Source: Chloroflexota bacterium (GTDB lineage: Bacteria > Chloroflexota > UBA6077 > JACCZL01). Taken from it: a stretch of 51,554 nt of DNA. A program made the translations under genes and the position numbers. The stretch is taken from contig JADZEM010000152.1 in the NCBI GenBank assembly GCA_020850535.1, positions 1 through 51,554 on the forward strand, written 5' to 3'. How positions within the stretch are numbered: position 1 is the stretch's first letter; each line of letters starts with the position of its first letter. A model generated the notes under the pieces. It was given only the letters and a program-made list of their open reading frames with translations, did not search any database and was not told the DNA's origin. Of the stretch, positions 41,763 to 49,150 are shown one piece after another.

Positions 41763-42762
41763 GAAAGACCTGGGCTGCCTTTTCAAGCTGCGCGCCGGCG
41801 TGGTCGCGCAGCCAGTTCAGCGTGTCGCGCAGGCCGTCCTTGAGCGAGACCTTCTGCTCCCAGCCGAGGATGCGCTTCGCACGGTCGTTCGCCAGCCAGA
41901 CGTGCTCGTGGTTCGTGGCCTGCCGCGTGATGACCGGCTCCAGGTCCGGGCGGTCCGCCACCTCAATCATCAGCCGCACCAGCGCCAGCACGCTGATCGG
42001 GTGGTCGGGGTGGATGTTGAACGCCCGCCCGCGCACGTCCATGCCGGCTGCCCGCTCGGCCAGCAGCGTGTACGCCTGCACGATGTCCGAGACGTGCAGG
42101 TAGCCCTTGCTCGGGGAGCCGTCGCTGCGGATCACCGGCCGCTCGCCGCGCAGCAGCGAGAGCAGGGTGCCAGGGATGATGTGGTCGAGATGAGCGTCGG
42201 CCGGCCCGAAGATGTTTGACGTCCGGGCGATGGCGATGGGCATACCGTAGCTCGCCGCGTAGCAGCGGGCCACGATGTCCGTGCAGGCCTTGGACGCGGC
42301 ATAGGGGTCGTTGCCGTTCAGCGCGAACGACTCGTCGAACGGGCTCCGGTCCTGGTCGCCGTAGGCCGTCAGGCTGGACGCCACGGCGATGGTGTCGATG
42401 TGGCCGTAGTTGCGGGCGGCGTCGAGGACGCACCACGTCCCGCGCACGTTCGACTCGAACGCCGGGATCGGCGAGCCCTTCGAGATGGCGATGCTCGACT
42501 GCGCCGCCAGGTGGATCAGCGACTGGATGCCGTTCTTCTGGAGCAGCGCCTCGATCTTCGGCTGATCGGTGAGGTCGCCCAGGGTCAGGTTGACCTTCTC
42601 GCGCAGGCCGGGGTGCAGGTCCAGGCAGCCGTTCGGGGCGCGGTCGTAGCCGTACACCTCCGCGCCGTGCCCCACGAGCGATTCGATCAGATGAGCCGCG
42701 ACAAAGCCATTCGGGCCGGTGACGAGCACCCGTCGGCCCGTCCAGAAGGTTCGATCAGGCAT
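41755..42762 (-). CDS. NAD-dependent sugar-nucleotide epimerase/dehydratase
   Basis: 335 residues of the extended short-chain dehydrogenase fold. FWTGRRVLVTGPNGFVAAHL is the NAD-binding loop; the third Gly of GxxGxxG is Ala, which is unusual. SSLTAYGD and the catalytic DPYAASKACTD (Tyr-x3-Lys) follow. The opening FW.G.RVLVTG resembles CDP-glucose 4,6-dehydratases, and GDP-mannose dehydratases are also possible. It should supply a modified sugar for the exported glycan. Its stop overlaps the start of the GT-B gene. Confidence 0.85.
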   Translation of the reverse strand: MPDRTFWTGRRVLVTGPNGFVAAHLIESLVGHGAEVYGYDRAPNGCLDLHPGLREKVNLTLGDLTDQPKIEALLQKNGIQSLIHLAAQSSIAISKGSPIPAFESNVRGTWCVLDAARNYGHIDTIAVASSLTAYGDQDRSPFDESFALNGNDPYAASKACTDIVARCYAASYGMPIAIARTSNIFGPADAHLDHIIPGTLLSLLRGERPVIRSDGSPSKGYLHVSDIVQAYTLLAERAAGMDVRGRAFNIHPDHPISVLALVRLMIEVADRPDLEPVITRQATNHEHVWLANDRAKRILGWEQKVSLKDGLRDTLNWLRDHAGAQLEKAAQVFHG

Positions 42763-42864
42763 GCATGTCCATTCGTGTCAGTCGGCGTGCGCGGGGCGCG
42801 TCGGCAGTGTGTTGGGGGAAAGTGTACGGGGCAGCGGCGCGGCGCGTCAGCAGACCATCGCCTG

Positions 42865-43383
42865 TCAGTGGTCGGCGAGCGCCGTCAGCCCCTGCTGGGC
42901 TTCGAGAATGATCTCACACAGCTCGCGGACCGCGCCCTCGCCGCCCTTCGCCTCGGTGATGACGTGGGCGACGGACTTCGGCAGGCGGCTGGCGTCCTTG
43001 ACGGCGGCTGCCAGCCCGACGTGGGCCAGCAGCTCGTAGTCGTTGACGTCGTCCCCGATGTAGGCGACCTCGTCCAGCGTCAGGCCCAGCTCGCCGAGCA
43101 GCTGCTTCATCACGGTGAGCTTGTCGGTGATGCCGATGAACACGTGGTCGATCCGCATCTTGGCGCCGCGCCGCCGGACCATCTCGGTGCTCTCGCGGGT
43201 CAGGATCGCCGTCTTGAGGCCGGCCTGCCGCACCAGGGCCACGCCCATGCCGTCGCGAGTGTTGAACTTCTTCAGCTCGTCGCCGCTCTCGGTGTAGTAC
43301 ATGCCGGCGTCGGTGAGGACGCCGTCCACATCCATGGCGACGAGTTTGATCTTGCGGGCGCGTGCGCGCACATCAGGCGACAT
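42865..43383 (-). CDS. KdsC-type HAD phosphatase
   Basis: 172 residues, the size of 3-deoxy-octulosonate 8-phosphate phosphatases. The nucleophile motif DVDGVLTD starts at D18, TRDGMGVALVRQAG and AILTRES form the second motif, and YIGDDVNDYELL is the acidic motif. No cap domain. Directly behind neuB and neuA, it probably removes phosphate from the nine-carbon acid phosphate (as for KDN or Neu5Ac 9-phosphate); KDO synthesis is the alternative. ATG 43383 is preferred to the GTG at 43389 because the GAGGG upstream is better spaced. Confidence 0.87.
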   Translation of the reverse strand: MSPDVRARARKIKLVAMDVDGVLTDAGMYYTESGDELKKFNTRDGMGVALVRQAGLKTAILTRESTEMVRRRGAKMRIDHVFIGITDKLTVMKQLLGELGLTLDEVAYIGDDVNDYELLAHVGLAAAVKDASRLPKSVAHVITEAKGGEGAVRELCEIILEAQQGLTALADH

Positions 43384-43389
43384 CGACAC

Positions 43390-44451
43390 TTACCCTCGCC
43401 GCCACTTGATCGCCTCGTTCGGGACCAGCGTGTCGCCGGGGATCTCCGACTCGGCCACGACGCCCACCAGGTACGGCAACGTGTTCGGGCGGAGGCCGCT
43501 GCCTGGCCCCTTGACCGTCAGCATGTCGGCGGTAATCATCGTGCCGGCCGGGATCGTCTGCTTCGCCACGACGCTCTTGGCGAGCCGGTCGCGGACCGGC
43601 TTCTCGGCGTCGAGCAGCCTCTTCTCGGACGAGCCGAGCGCCTTCTCGATGTTCCGGATGTTGCGGACCAGCCGCTTGAGGCCGTCCGGCTCCAGCGAGG
43701 CCGCGTGGTCCGGCCCGATCATCGTGCGGTCGATAGTGAAGTGCCGCTCGACCACGTTCGCGCCGATGGCGACGGCCGCCTCGGTGGGGGCCAGCCCGCG
43801 CTCGTGGCCGGAGTAGCCCACCACGCAGCCGTACCGCGCCTTGTAGGTGAGGATCACCCGCAGGTTGAGCTGATCGTTGTCGGCGGGGTAGGTGCTGGTG
43901 CACTGGAACAGCACCAGTTGATCGTTGTGGCGGCGGACCGTGGCCACGGCCTCGTCAACCTCGGCCAGGTCGCTCATACCGGTCGAGAGCAGGACCGGCT
44001 TGCCCGTCTTCGCCACGTACTCGATCAGCGGCAGGTTGGAGCAGTCCGCCGAGGCGATCTTGTAGGCCGGGATGCCCAGCGCTTCGAGGAAATCAACGCT
44101 GTTTGGATCCCAGGCGCTCGCCAGCAGGGTGATGCCGCGCGTCTTCGCATGGGCGATCAGGTCGGCGTAGACCTCAGCCGACAGCTCCAGCTTCTCGCGG
44201 TGCTCGCCGTAGGTCGCGCCGAGGGAGGTCGGGACGGTGTATGGCCGCTCCAGCGCCGCCGCGATCAGGATGTCCGAGACGGTCCGCTTCTGGAACTTGA
44301 CGGCGTCCGCGCCGGCGTCGGCGGCGATGTCGATCAGCTTCTTCGCCAGGGCCGGGTCGCCGTTGTGGTTCACGCCGGCCTCGGCGATGATGTAGCACGG
44401 CTGCGCTTCGCCGACGGGCCGCCCGGCGATCTCGATGGTGCTCAGAGACAT
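43390..44451 (-). CDS. neuB: Nonulosonic (sialic-type) acid synthase
   Basis: 353 residues. The TIM barrel begins with YIIAEAGVNHNGDPALAKKLIDIAADAGADAVKFQ and continues with ITLLASAWDPNSVDFLEALG, KIASADCSNLPLI and GYSGHERG; the metal-binding His lies in VVERHFTIDRT. About 285-350 is the SAF (antifreeze-like) domain (KSVVAKQTIPAGTMITADML). It condenses phosphoenolpyruvate with a mannosamine-type sugar to give a nine-carbon keto acid. Its ATG overlaps the end of neuA by 10 bp and its stop lies just before the phosphatase start. The exact sugar (sialic, legionaminic or KDN) cannot be decided. Confidence 0.93.
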   Translation of the reverse strand: MSLSTIEIAGRPVGEAQPCYIIAEAGVNHNGDPALAKKLIDIAADAGADAVKFQKRTVSDILIAAALERPYTVPTSLGATYGEHREKLELSAEVYADLIAHAKTRGITLLASAWDPNSVDFLEALGIPAYKIASADCSNLPLIEYVAKTGKPVLLSTGMSDLAEVDEAVATVRRHNDQLVLFQCTSTYPADNDQLNLRVILTYKARYGCVVGYSGHERGLAPTEAAVAIGANVVERHFTIDRTMIGPDHAASLEPDGLKRLVRNIRNIEKALGSSEKRLLDAEKPVRDRLAKSVVAKQTIPAGTMITADMLTVKGPGSGLRPNTLPYLVGVVAESEIPGDTLVPNEAIKWRRG

Positions 44452-45218
44452 AGCGTTCCCTCCTGCCGCAGCAGCCCCAGGACCGCCTCAGCGATGATGA
44501 AGTCGTGGTCGGTGTCCAGGTCGACACACGGCTCGGGATTGACGAGGTATGGGACGGTGTGCTCGCCGATGGTCGAGCCGCGCTCCACCACCTCGGTCCG
44601 CATCACGTCCACCAGCCCGGCCGACCAGTACGCCGGCTCCAGGATCTGGCGCGGGCAGTCTGGCCCGAGCTGTCGCCAGAGCGGCGTGTCCTCGTACGGC
44701 CCGAGGCGGCCGTCGTGCATCTTCCACATCTTGTGCGGGTGGTGCTGCTCGCGGTACACCGACTTCACGCAGTCGGCCCCGGTCTCGCGCAGCAGCCGCA
44801 CGACGTCGTCGATCTGGCGCGGCTCGCGGAACGGGAGCGTCGGGCGCAGATGGACGATCATGTCCGGGCGGTAGCCCTCGTGCTCGCCGAGCCAGCGCAC
44901 GGCGTGCTGGAAGACCGGCAGATCGGGCGTGTTGTCCTGGGCGTACTCGGCCGGCCGCAAGAATGGCACGTCGGCCCCCAGCGAGCGGGCGACCTCCGCG
45001 ATCTCCTCGTCGTCGGTCGAGACGATGCAGCGGTCAAGCTCGGTGGCGGCCTTCGCCGCGTCGATGCTCCACTGGATCAGCGGCCTGCCGCCGAGCAGCT
45101 TGAGGTTCTTGCGCGGGACTTGCTTCGAGCCGCCGCGCGCCGGGATGACCGCCAGCGCCGTCAACTGACGCCCCCCGGTGGTGGTTCCGCCGTGTGTTCC
45201 GTTCGTGCCAGCACTCAT
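44442..45218 (-). CDS. neuA: CMP-nonulosonic acid cytidylyltransferase
   Basis: 258 residues. The nucleotide-binding opening is LAVIPARGGSKQVPRKNLKLLGGRPLI, and DRCIVSTDDEEIAEVARSLGADVPFLRP follows. The active-site segment MIVHLRPTLPFREPRQIDDVV and the late DLDTDHDFIIAEAVL complete the fold of CMP-sialic/legionaminic/pseudaminic acid synthetases. It activates the acid made by the NeuB homologue as a CMP sugar. It overlaps neuB by 10 bp, so both are co-translated. An N-terminal Gly/Thr-rich stretch of about 18 residues precedes the domain. Confidence 0.92.
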   Translation of the reverse strand: MSAGTNGTHGGTTTGGRQLTALAVIPARGGSKQVPRKNLKLLGGRPLIQWSIDAAKAATELDRCIVSTDDEEIAEVARSLGADVPFLRPAEYAQDNTPDLPVFQHAVRWLGEHEGYRPDMIVHLRPTLPFREPRQIDDVVRLLRETGADCVKSVYREQHHPHKMWKMHDGRLGPYEDTPLWRQLGPDCPRQILEPAYWSAGLVDVMRTEVVERGSTIGEHTVPYLVNPEPCVDLDTDHDFIIAEAVLGLLRQEGTLCL

Positions 45219-45245
45219 GCGTGGCCCCTCATCCGCGGCCTCCGG

Positions 45246-46313
45246 TCACCTGGACGCCCGAGCGGACGACGGCTCATCAAAGAGCGCGTCGGCCGGCACC
45301 CACTCAACGCCCGCACGATCGGCGTGCGCGATGAAGGCGTCCAGTAAGCCTGCCAGGCGATCGTCGATCTCCCAGTAATGGGTCGCCAGGCAGAAGTCAC
45401 CGCCGAACCGCCGCGCCTCCTCGAAGGCAGAGAGCAACTCGTCGAGCGTCGTTCGCGGGACGAGCGGCTGGCAACCGAATTCGGCGTGACGGTTGTAACG
45501 CAAGGGCCACGGATAGATCAACCGTTGCTTCCGAGAGCGCCCGGTCCGCACGCGGTGGGCGGTGATGCGGGCGTAGTTCGCCAGCGCGTGCCGGTCGAGC
45601 GGCTTCTTGTCTGGCCGGAACGAGTAGAACGAGCCGAGGACATTGAGGCCGGCCCGGTCGATGGCCTGAAGGCCGCGCTTCGACAGCGCGTTGTGCGGCG
45701 GCACGAACGTCCGGATGGTGACGCCGAGCAGTGACTCCAGGTAGGTCCGACCGCGCTGGAGCCGTCCGTCCAGGTCCGGTCCGACCTCGAACTCCCAGCC
45801 GGTCGGGTAGTTCTTGTGAGAGTAGCCGTGCAAGTTGATGTTGAGACGGCCGGCGGCAGCGCCGTCCTTCAGGAACTGCACCAGGGCGGGATTGTCGGCT
45901 AGCGGGAACTCGGCGCCGCCCTCCCAGTGCTCCTGGGGGATCCCCTTCGACCTCGTGCTGGCATGGATGGGCACGACGGCCAACGAGATCGGGATGCGGT
46001 CCCAGTAGCGGCCGTAGACGCGCTCCAGGGCGGCCGGCGTGGTGAAGAAGCAGGTGTCGTCGTCGCGGATGGCGGCCCTCAGTGCTTTTCCCCCTGCTTC
46101 GTGTGCGCCGACAAGGCGCGCTGGATGGTCGGCGTCGGTTGTACCGGAAGTGTCGTGCCGGCGGCACGAGCGTTCGTTTGAACCCCTCACCCCCGGCCCC
46201 TCTCCCTCAAGGGGAGAGGGGAGACACACGAGTCGCAGGTGGACTCCCCCTCTCCCGCGCACAGGGAGAGGAGGTCGGGGGGTGAGGGGGCGTTTGCCGC
46301 AGTAATTCGTCAA
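45246..46313 (-). CDS. NodB/DUF2334-like polysaccharide deacetylase, 5' end rewritten by repeats
   Basis: The recognisable domain begins at about residue 83 with LRAAIRDDDTCFF (the metal-binding Asp cluster). It continues with INLHGYSHKNYPTG (His-x-x-x-His), FVPPHNALSKRGLQAI and CLATHYWEIDD, so the catalytic pieces are present. It would deacetylate an amino-sugar polymer or a related glycan. The upstream 60 codons translate the palindrome 46182-46290 (LTPRPPLPVRGRGG and so on). The real start is uncertain, and the N-terminal end may have been lost. It lies 27 bp from neuA on the same strand, as the first gene of the neu run. Confidence 0.72.
   Translation of the reverse strand: MTNYCGKRPLTPRPPLPVRGRGGVHLRLVCLPSPLEGEGPGVRGSNERSCRRHDTSGTTDADHPARLVGAHEAGGKALRAAIRDDDTCFFTTPAALERVYGRYWDRIPISLAVVPIHASTRSKGIPQEHWEGGAEFPLADNPALVQFLKDGAAAGRLNINLHGYSHKNYPTGWEFEVGPDLDGRLQRGRTYLESLLGVTIRTFVPPHNALSKRGLQAIDRAGLNVLGSFYSFRPDKKPLDRHALANYARITAHRVRTGRSRKQRLIYPWPLRYNRHAEFGCQPLVPRTTLDELLSAFEEARRFGGDFCLATHYWEIDDRLAGLLDAFIAHADRAGVEWVPADALFDEPSSARASR
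46182..46290. repeat. Palindromic repeat pair at the 5' end of the deacetylase gene
   Basis: Outer arms CCCCTCACCCCCGGCCCCTC and GGTCGGGGGGTGAGGGG surround an inner CCCTCAAGGGGAGAGGG hairpin and a CTCCCGCGCACAGGGAGAG block. It is the same family as 21952-22049 and is degenerate. Confidence 0.8.
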
Positions 46314-46368
46314 ACGTCATCAACCCCCGACGATGCTGCGCGACGTGCCCATCATGCGATCGCTCTGG
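46308..46368. repeat. Partial, degenerate MITE-like right end
   Basis: CGTCAAACGTCATCAACC to ATGCGATCGCTCTGG aligns with 15541-15600, including the shared CGTCAAACG lead-in, and with the right ends of the full elements. Confidence 0.55.
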
Positions 46369-46423
46369 CGTGCGGGAGAGGGAAACGGGAGGTGATGGGT
46401 TCAATCGAGTGCAGCTTGACCCA

Positions 46424-46927
46424 CTAGTCAGCAGATTCGCCGAAACGTGCTACGTAGTGCCAGACACGCTTGAGCATGTGCTCGTCGTCGACACCCTGGC
46501 GGACCGCGTCGCCGATAACCCGTGCATCAAGGTGACCGTCGTGAGCTAGACGAAGCCCCAGCTCTACGACGTGGTGACCACGGTACCGAGGAGCACCGCC
46601 GATGGCCTTGTGGCGAACGTTGAGCGCTCCGTATTTCGGGCGAAGAGCGGCCGGTGCGCGATCATACGCCCCTGCGAAGATCCGGCTCTCCCACCGCCAC
46701 CGCTCTCCCCCAGGATAGGCCGTAAGTCCCCCGTTGCTCGTGCCAGTCTCGAACTGGGATCGATAGCACCCGTCCTGTCTCAGGGCGGTCAGCAGTGGTC
46801 GCCCGTCGCGTGACCTTCGATCCGGGTGAAACTGCAGGGTGATGCGTAGCGAAGGGTCGAGCGGTTCTCCGTGTGAGAGCGTGGTCACATGATTGAGCGC
46901 ACGCTGAATGGGACTGATTTCGCCCAT
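46424..46927 (-). CDS. DUF3626-family protein, shortened
   Basis: 167 residues. SLRITLQFHPDRRSRDGRPLLTALRQDGCYRSQFETGTSNGGLTAYPGGERWRWESRIFAGAYD and RPKYGALN are the conserved front half of DUF3626, a family of unknown function. The C-terminal MLKRVWHYVARFG resembles the family's final helix. The section normally between them looks missing, and the joint (PRYRGHHVVELGLRL) is odd, so I suspect an in-frame internal deletion; the protein may be inactive. Base composition is visibly less GC-rich than the neighbours. ATG 46927 is the only well-placed start. Confidence 0.65.
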   Translation of the reverse strand: MGEISPIQRALNHVTTLSHGEPLDPSLRITLQFHPDRRSRDGRPLLTALRQDGCYRSQFETGTSNGGLTAYPGGERWRWESRIFAGAYDRAPAALRPKYGALNVRHKAIGGAPRYRGHHVVELGLRLAHDGHLDARVIGDAVRQGVDDEHMLKRVWHYVARFGESAD

Positions 46928-47007
46928 GGTTGAATGAGCTCCACATTCGACGACATCTGCGTGACCAGCCAGAAGGGTATCGCCTCCTGCGAGAAGCGGC
47001 ACAGGCG

Positions 47008-48036
47008 CTACACGCCGATGCTCCGCAGGTACGCGCGGGCGGCCCGCACGGCGGTTGCGGGATCGTCGGCGGCGCTCTCAGACTCCTCCTCCGCGACCAC
47101 CCAGCCGCCGTACCCGGCCGTGCGCAACCTCTCGACCACGGTGGAGATTTCCGCGTCGCCGGCGCCGAGCGGCATGAACGGGCCGCCCCGGGCGCCGGCG
47201 TCCTTCAGGTGGATGTGGCCGATGTGCGCGGCATAGCGCTCGACGTAGCGGGCGGGAGATTCATCTCCGCGCACGACGTGGGCGGTATCTGGGCCAAGCT
47301 GAAGCAGCCCGGCCGCGAGCGCGTCCGCCAGCCCGTCTGCGAGCCGGTCGTAGTCGGCCTGGACGCGGATCAGCGAGTCCACCGTCGAGGTCGGGTGGAT
47401 GTGGGCTGACACGCCTCGGCTTGCCGCCCGTTCGGCGGTCAGGCGATACCGCGCGAGCATGCGGTCGAACGCGGCCGAGCGGGCAGGGTCGGCCGCGCTC
47501 GGCGGCGGCACGACATCCTCGGGGAAGGCCAGGCCGCCGATCAGCCGCCCGCCGCCGAAGCCGATGCGCGGCGAGGGGAACGCCGCCAGGAAGCGCAGCA
47601 CCCGCCCGACGAGCGCCTCTTCCTCGGGGATCAGGCTGTCGTCGGTCCAGCCGGAGGTTGGGGACATCGCCACGGCTGCGAGCGCCAGACCGCGCGCGTC
47701 GAACGCACGCCGGGCCTTGTCCGGCCGATCCAGCCACGGCCCGAGCATCTGCCAGGTGATCTCGACGCCCTCGTAGCCGGCCGCCGCGATGGCATCCAGC
47801 ACGGGTTCTAACTGCCCGAGCCAGCGTGTGCCGACCATCTGCCAGGTGTAGGTCTGGCAGGCGACGCGCAGACGGGGCTGCTGCGGGGCTGGCGCTGGCG
47901 GCGTGCTGGAGGTGTCCTGGCCCGGCAGGTTGTCCTGGCCCGGCAGGTTGTCCTGGCCCGGCAGGTTGTCCTGGCCCGGCAGGTTGTCCTGGCCCGGCAG
48001 GTTGTCCTGGCCCGGCAGGTTGTCCTGGCCCGGCAT
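47008..48036 (-). CDS. Sugar isomerase/epimerase-like TIM barrel protein with LPGQDN repeats
   Basis: 342 residues. From about residue 53 it is an AP-endonuclease-2/xylose-isomerase-like barrel: LRVACQTYTWQMVG, AIAAAGYEGVEITWQ, GVSAHIHPTSTVDS, LQLGPDTAHVVRGD, IGHIHLKDA and GWVVAEEE supply metal-binding His, Asp and Glu. Such proteins epimerise or isomerise sugars and often work with Gfo/Idh oxidoreductases, as the coupled upstream gene (TGATG overlap) suggests. The first 42 residues are seven PGQDN hexads from an 18-bp tandem repeat. ATG 48036 is the coupled start. Confidence 0.83.
   Translation of the reverse strand: MPGQDNLPGQDNLPGQDNLPGQDNLPGQDNLPGQDNLPGQDTSSTPPAPAPQQPRLRVACQTYTWQMVGTRWLGQLEPVLDAIAAAGYEGVEITWQMLGPWLDRPDKARRAFDARGLALAAVAMSPTSGWTDDSLIPEEEALVGRVLRFLAAFPSPRIGFGGGRLIGGLAFPEDVVPPPSAADPARSAAFDRMLARYRLTAERAASRGVSAHIHPTSTVDSLIRVQADYDRLADGLADALAAGLLQLGPDTAHVVRGDESPARYVERYAAHIGHIHLKDAGARGGPFMPLGAGDAEISTVVERLRTAGYGGWVVAEEESESAADDPATAVRAARAYLRSIGV
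47926..48036. repeat. Seven tandem 18-bp units coding LPGQDN
   Basis: The unit TCCTGGCCCGGCAGGTTG repeats head to tail with essentially no variation and codes for six-residue repeats at the protein N-terminus. Because 18 is a multiple of three, changes in copy number keep the frame. Confidence 0.9.
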
Positions 48037-49070
48037 CAGACGATCTCGGCCGGAGCCGCCGGCCGGCCCGTCTCGAACGACTGGACGGCAGCGCGTACCA
48101 GTCTTAGCGCTGCCAGTCCGTCCTCGCCGCTGACTGGGACCGGTCGCCCCTCGGCCAGGGCCGGCAGCAGCGCTGCCAGATGCTCTTCGACGGTCGTCGG
48201 GTAGAACTGGAGCAGGCGGGTCTCGTCCCCGAATGGGCGCGGCTCCCAGACCGACGCCAGCCCGTCGTCGTTCGGCGCGAAGCTGAATCGTGACACGACG
48301 TTGTCCACCGTCGCCCGCCCGCCGGCGCCCTGAAGCTCGGCGTACTCGATGCCGTGCAGCCGGCTCCCGCGCCACGAGCCGACGACCGTCCCGACGCCGC
48401 CGTCGGCGAACCGCAGCGAGATCGCCGCGTCATGGTAGGCGCGCCCGTAGCCGCTCTCGGCCAGCCCGTCGAGCGTGCACGAGACCTCGGCCACCTCGCC
48501 GCCGTACCAGCGCGCCAGATCCAGCAGGTGGATCAGCGAGTCGTAGACGAGCTCGTACGGCGTGATGGCGGCACGGCCAGCCTTGAGCGCGACCCGCAGC
48601 ATGGCGTAGGAGAGACGACCGAGGCGTCCGTCCTGCTGCACTTGCCGTGCCAGGGCGTAGGGCCGCGCGAAGCGGCGGTTGAAGTTGACGGCCAGCGCGC
48701 GATTCGCCCGCCGGGCCGCCTCGATCATGGCCGAGGCGTCGGCCGTGGTCTGGGCGATGGGCTTCTCGACGAAGGCGTGGCAACCGGCCGCGAGCGCCGT
48801 CAGGGCCGGCTCGCGGTGCGCGAAGTCGGGCGTGACCACGTCCACGAGGTCGAGTTTCTCGTTGGTGAGCATCGCGCCGAGGTCGGTGTACGGGACCGCG
48901 CCCACCTCGGCGGCCACGGCATCCGCCCGGCCCGGATCGGCGTCGCAGACGGCCACCAGCTTCGGCATGGCGGCAGGATGCTCGCTCTCCAGCCGGCGCG
49001 CCACCACGCGGTAGGCCAGGGCGTGCTGCCGGCCCATGAACCCGCACCCGACCAGCCCGACTCGCAGCAT
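48036..49070 (-). CDS. Gfo/Idh/MocA-family oxidoreductase
   Basis: 344 residues. The NAD(P)-binding Rossmann start is LRVGLVGCGFMGRQHALAY. The family motif HAFVEKPIAQT holds the conserved Lys, followed by ALAVNFNRRFARPYALARQ. The C-terminal sheet has YDSLIHLLDLARWYGG with the catalytic-region His. It oxidises or reduces a sugar or inositol ring position. GGAGGGAG stands 4 nt before ATG 49070, and the frame open to 49745 is an antisense shadow of the dehydrogenase gene. It ends in TGATG with the sugar isomerase gene. Confidence 0.92.
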   Translation of the reverse strand: MLRVGLVGCGFMGRQHALAYRVVARRLESEHPAAMPKLVAVCDADPGRADAVAAEVGAVPYTDLGAMLTNEKLDLVDVVTPDFAHREPALTALAAGCHAFVEKPIAQTTADASAMIEAARRANRALAVNFNRRFARPYALARQVQQDGRLGRLSYAMLRVALKAGRAAITPYELVYDSLIHLLDLARWYGGEVAEVSCTLDGLAESGYGRAYHDAAISLRFADGGVGTVVGSWRGSRLHGIEYAELQGAGGRATVDNVVSRFSFAPNDDGLASVWEPRPFGDETRLLQFYPTTVEEHLAALLPALAEGRPVPVSGEDGLAALRLVRAAVQSFETGRPAAPAEIV

Positions 49071-49150
49071 GACTCCCTCCGCACGACCCTGTGCACTGGC
49101 CCGTTCAGGGATCGGGGGTGAGGGCGGCCACGGCTCCCGGTCCGGGCCGC

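Noticed and set aside
47926-48036. Regular 18-bp array resembling a direct-repeat array or CRISPR
   Set aside because: It is an in-frame coding minisatellite without spacers.
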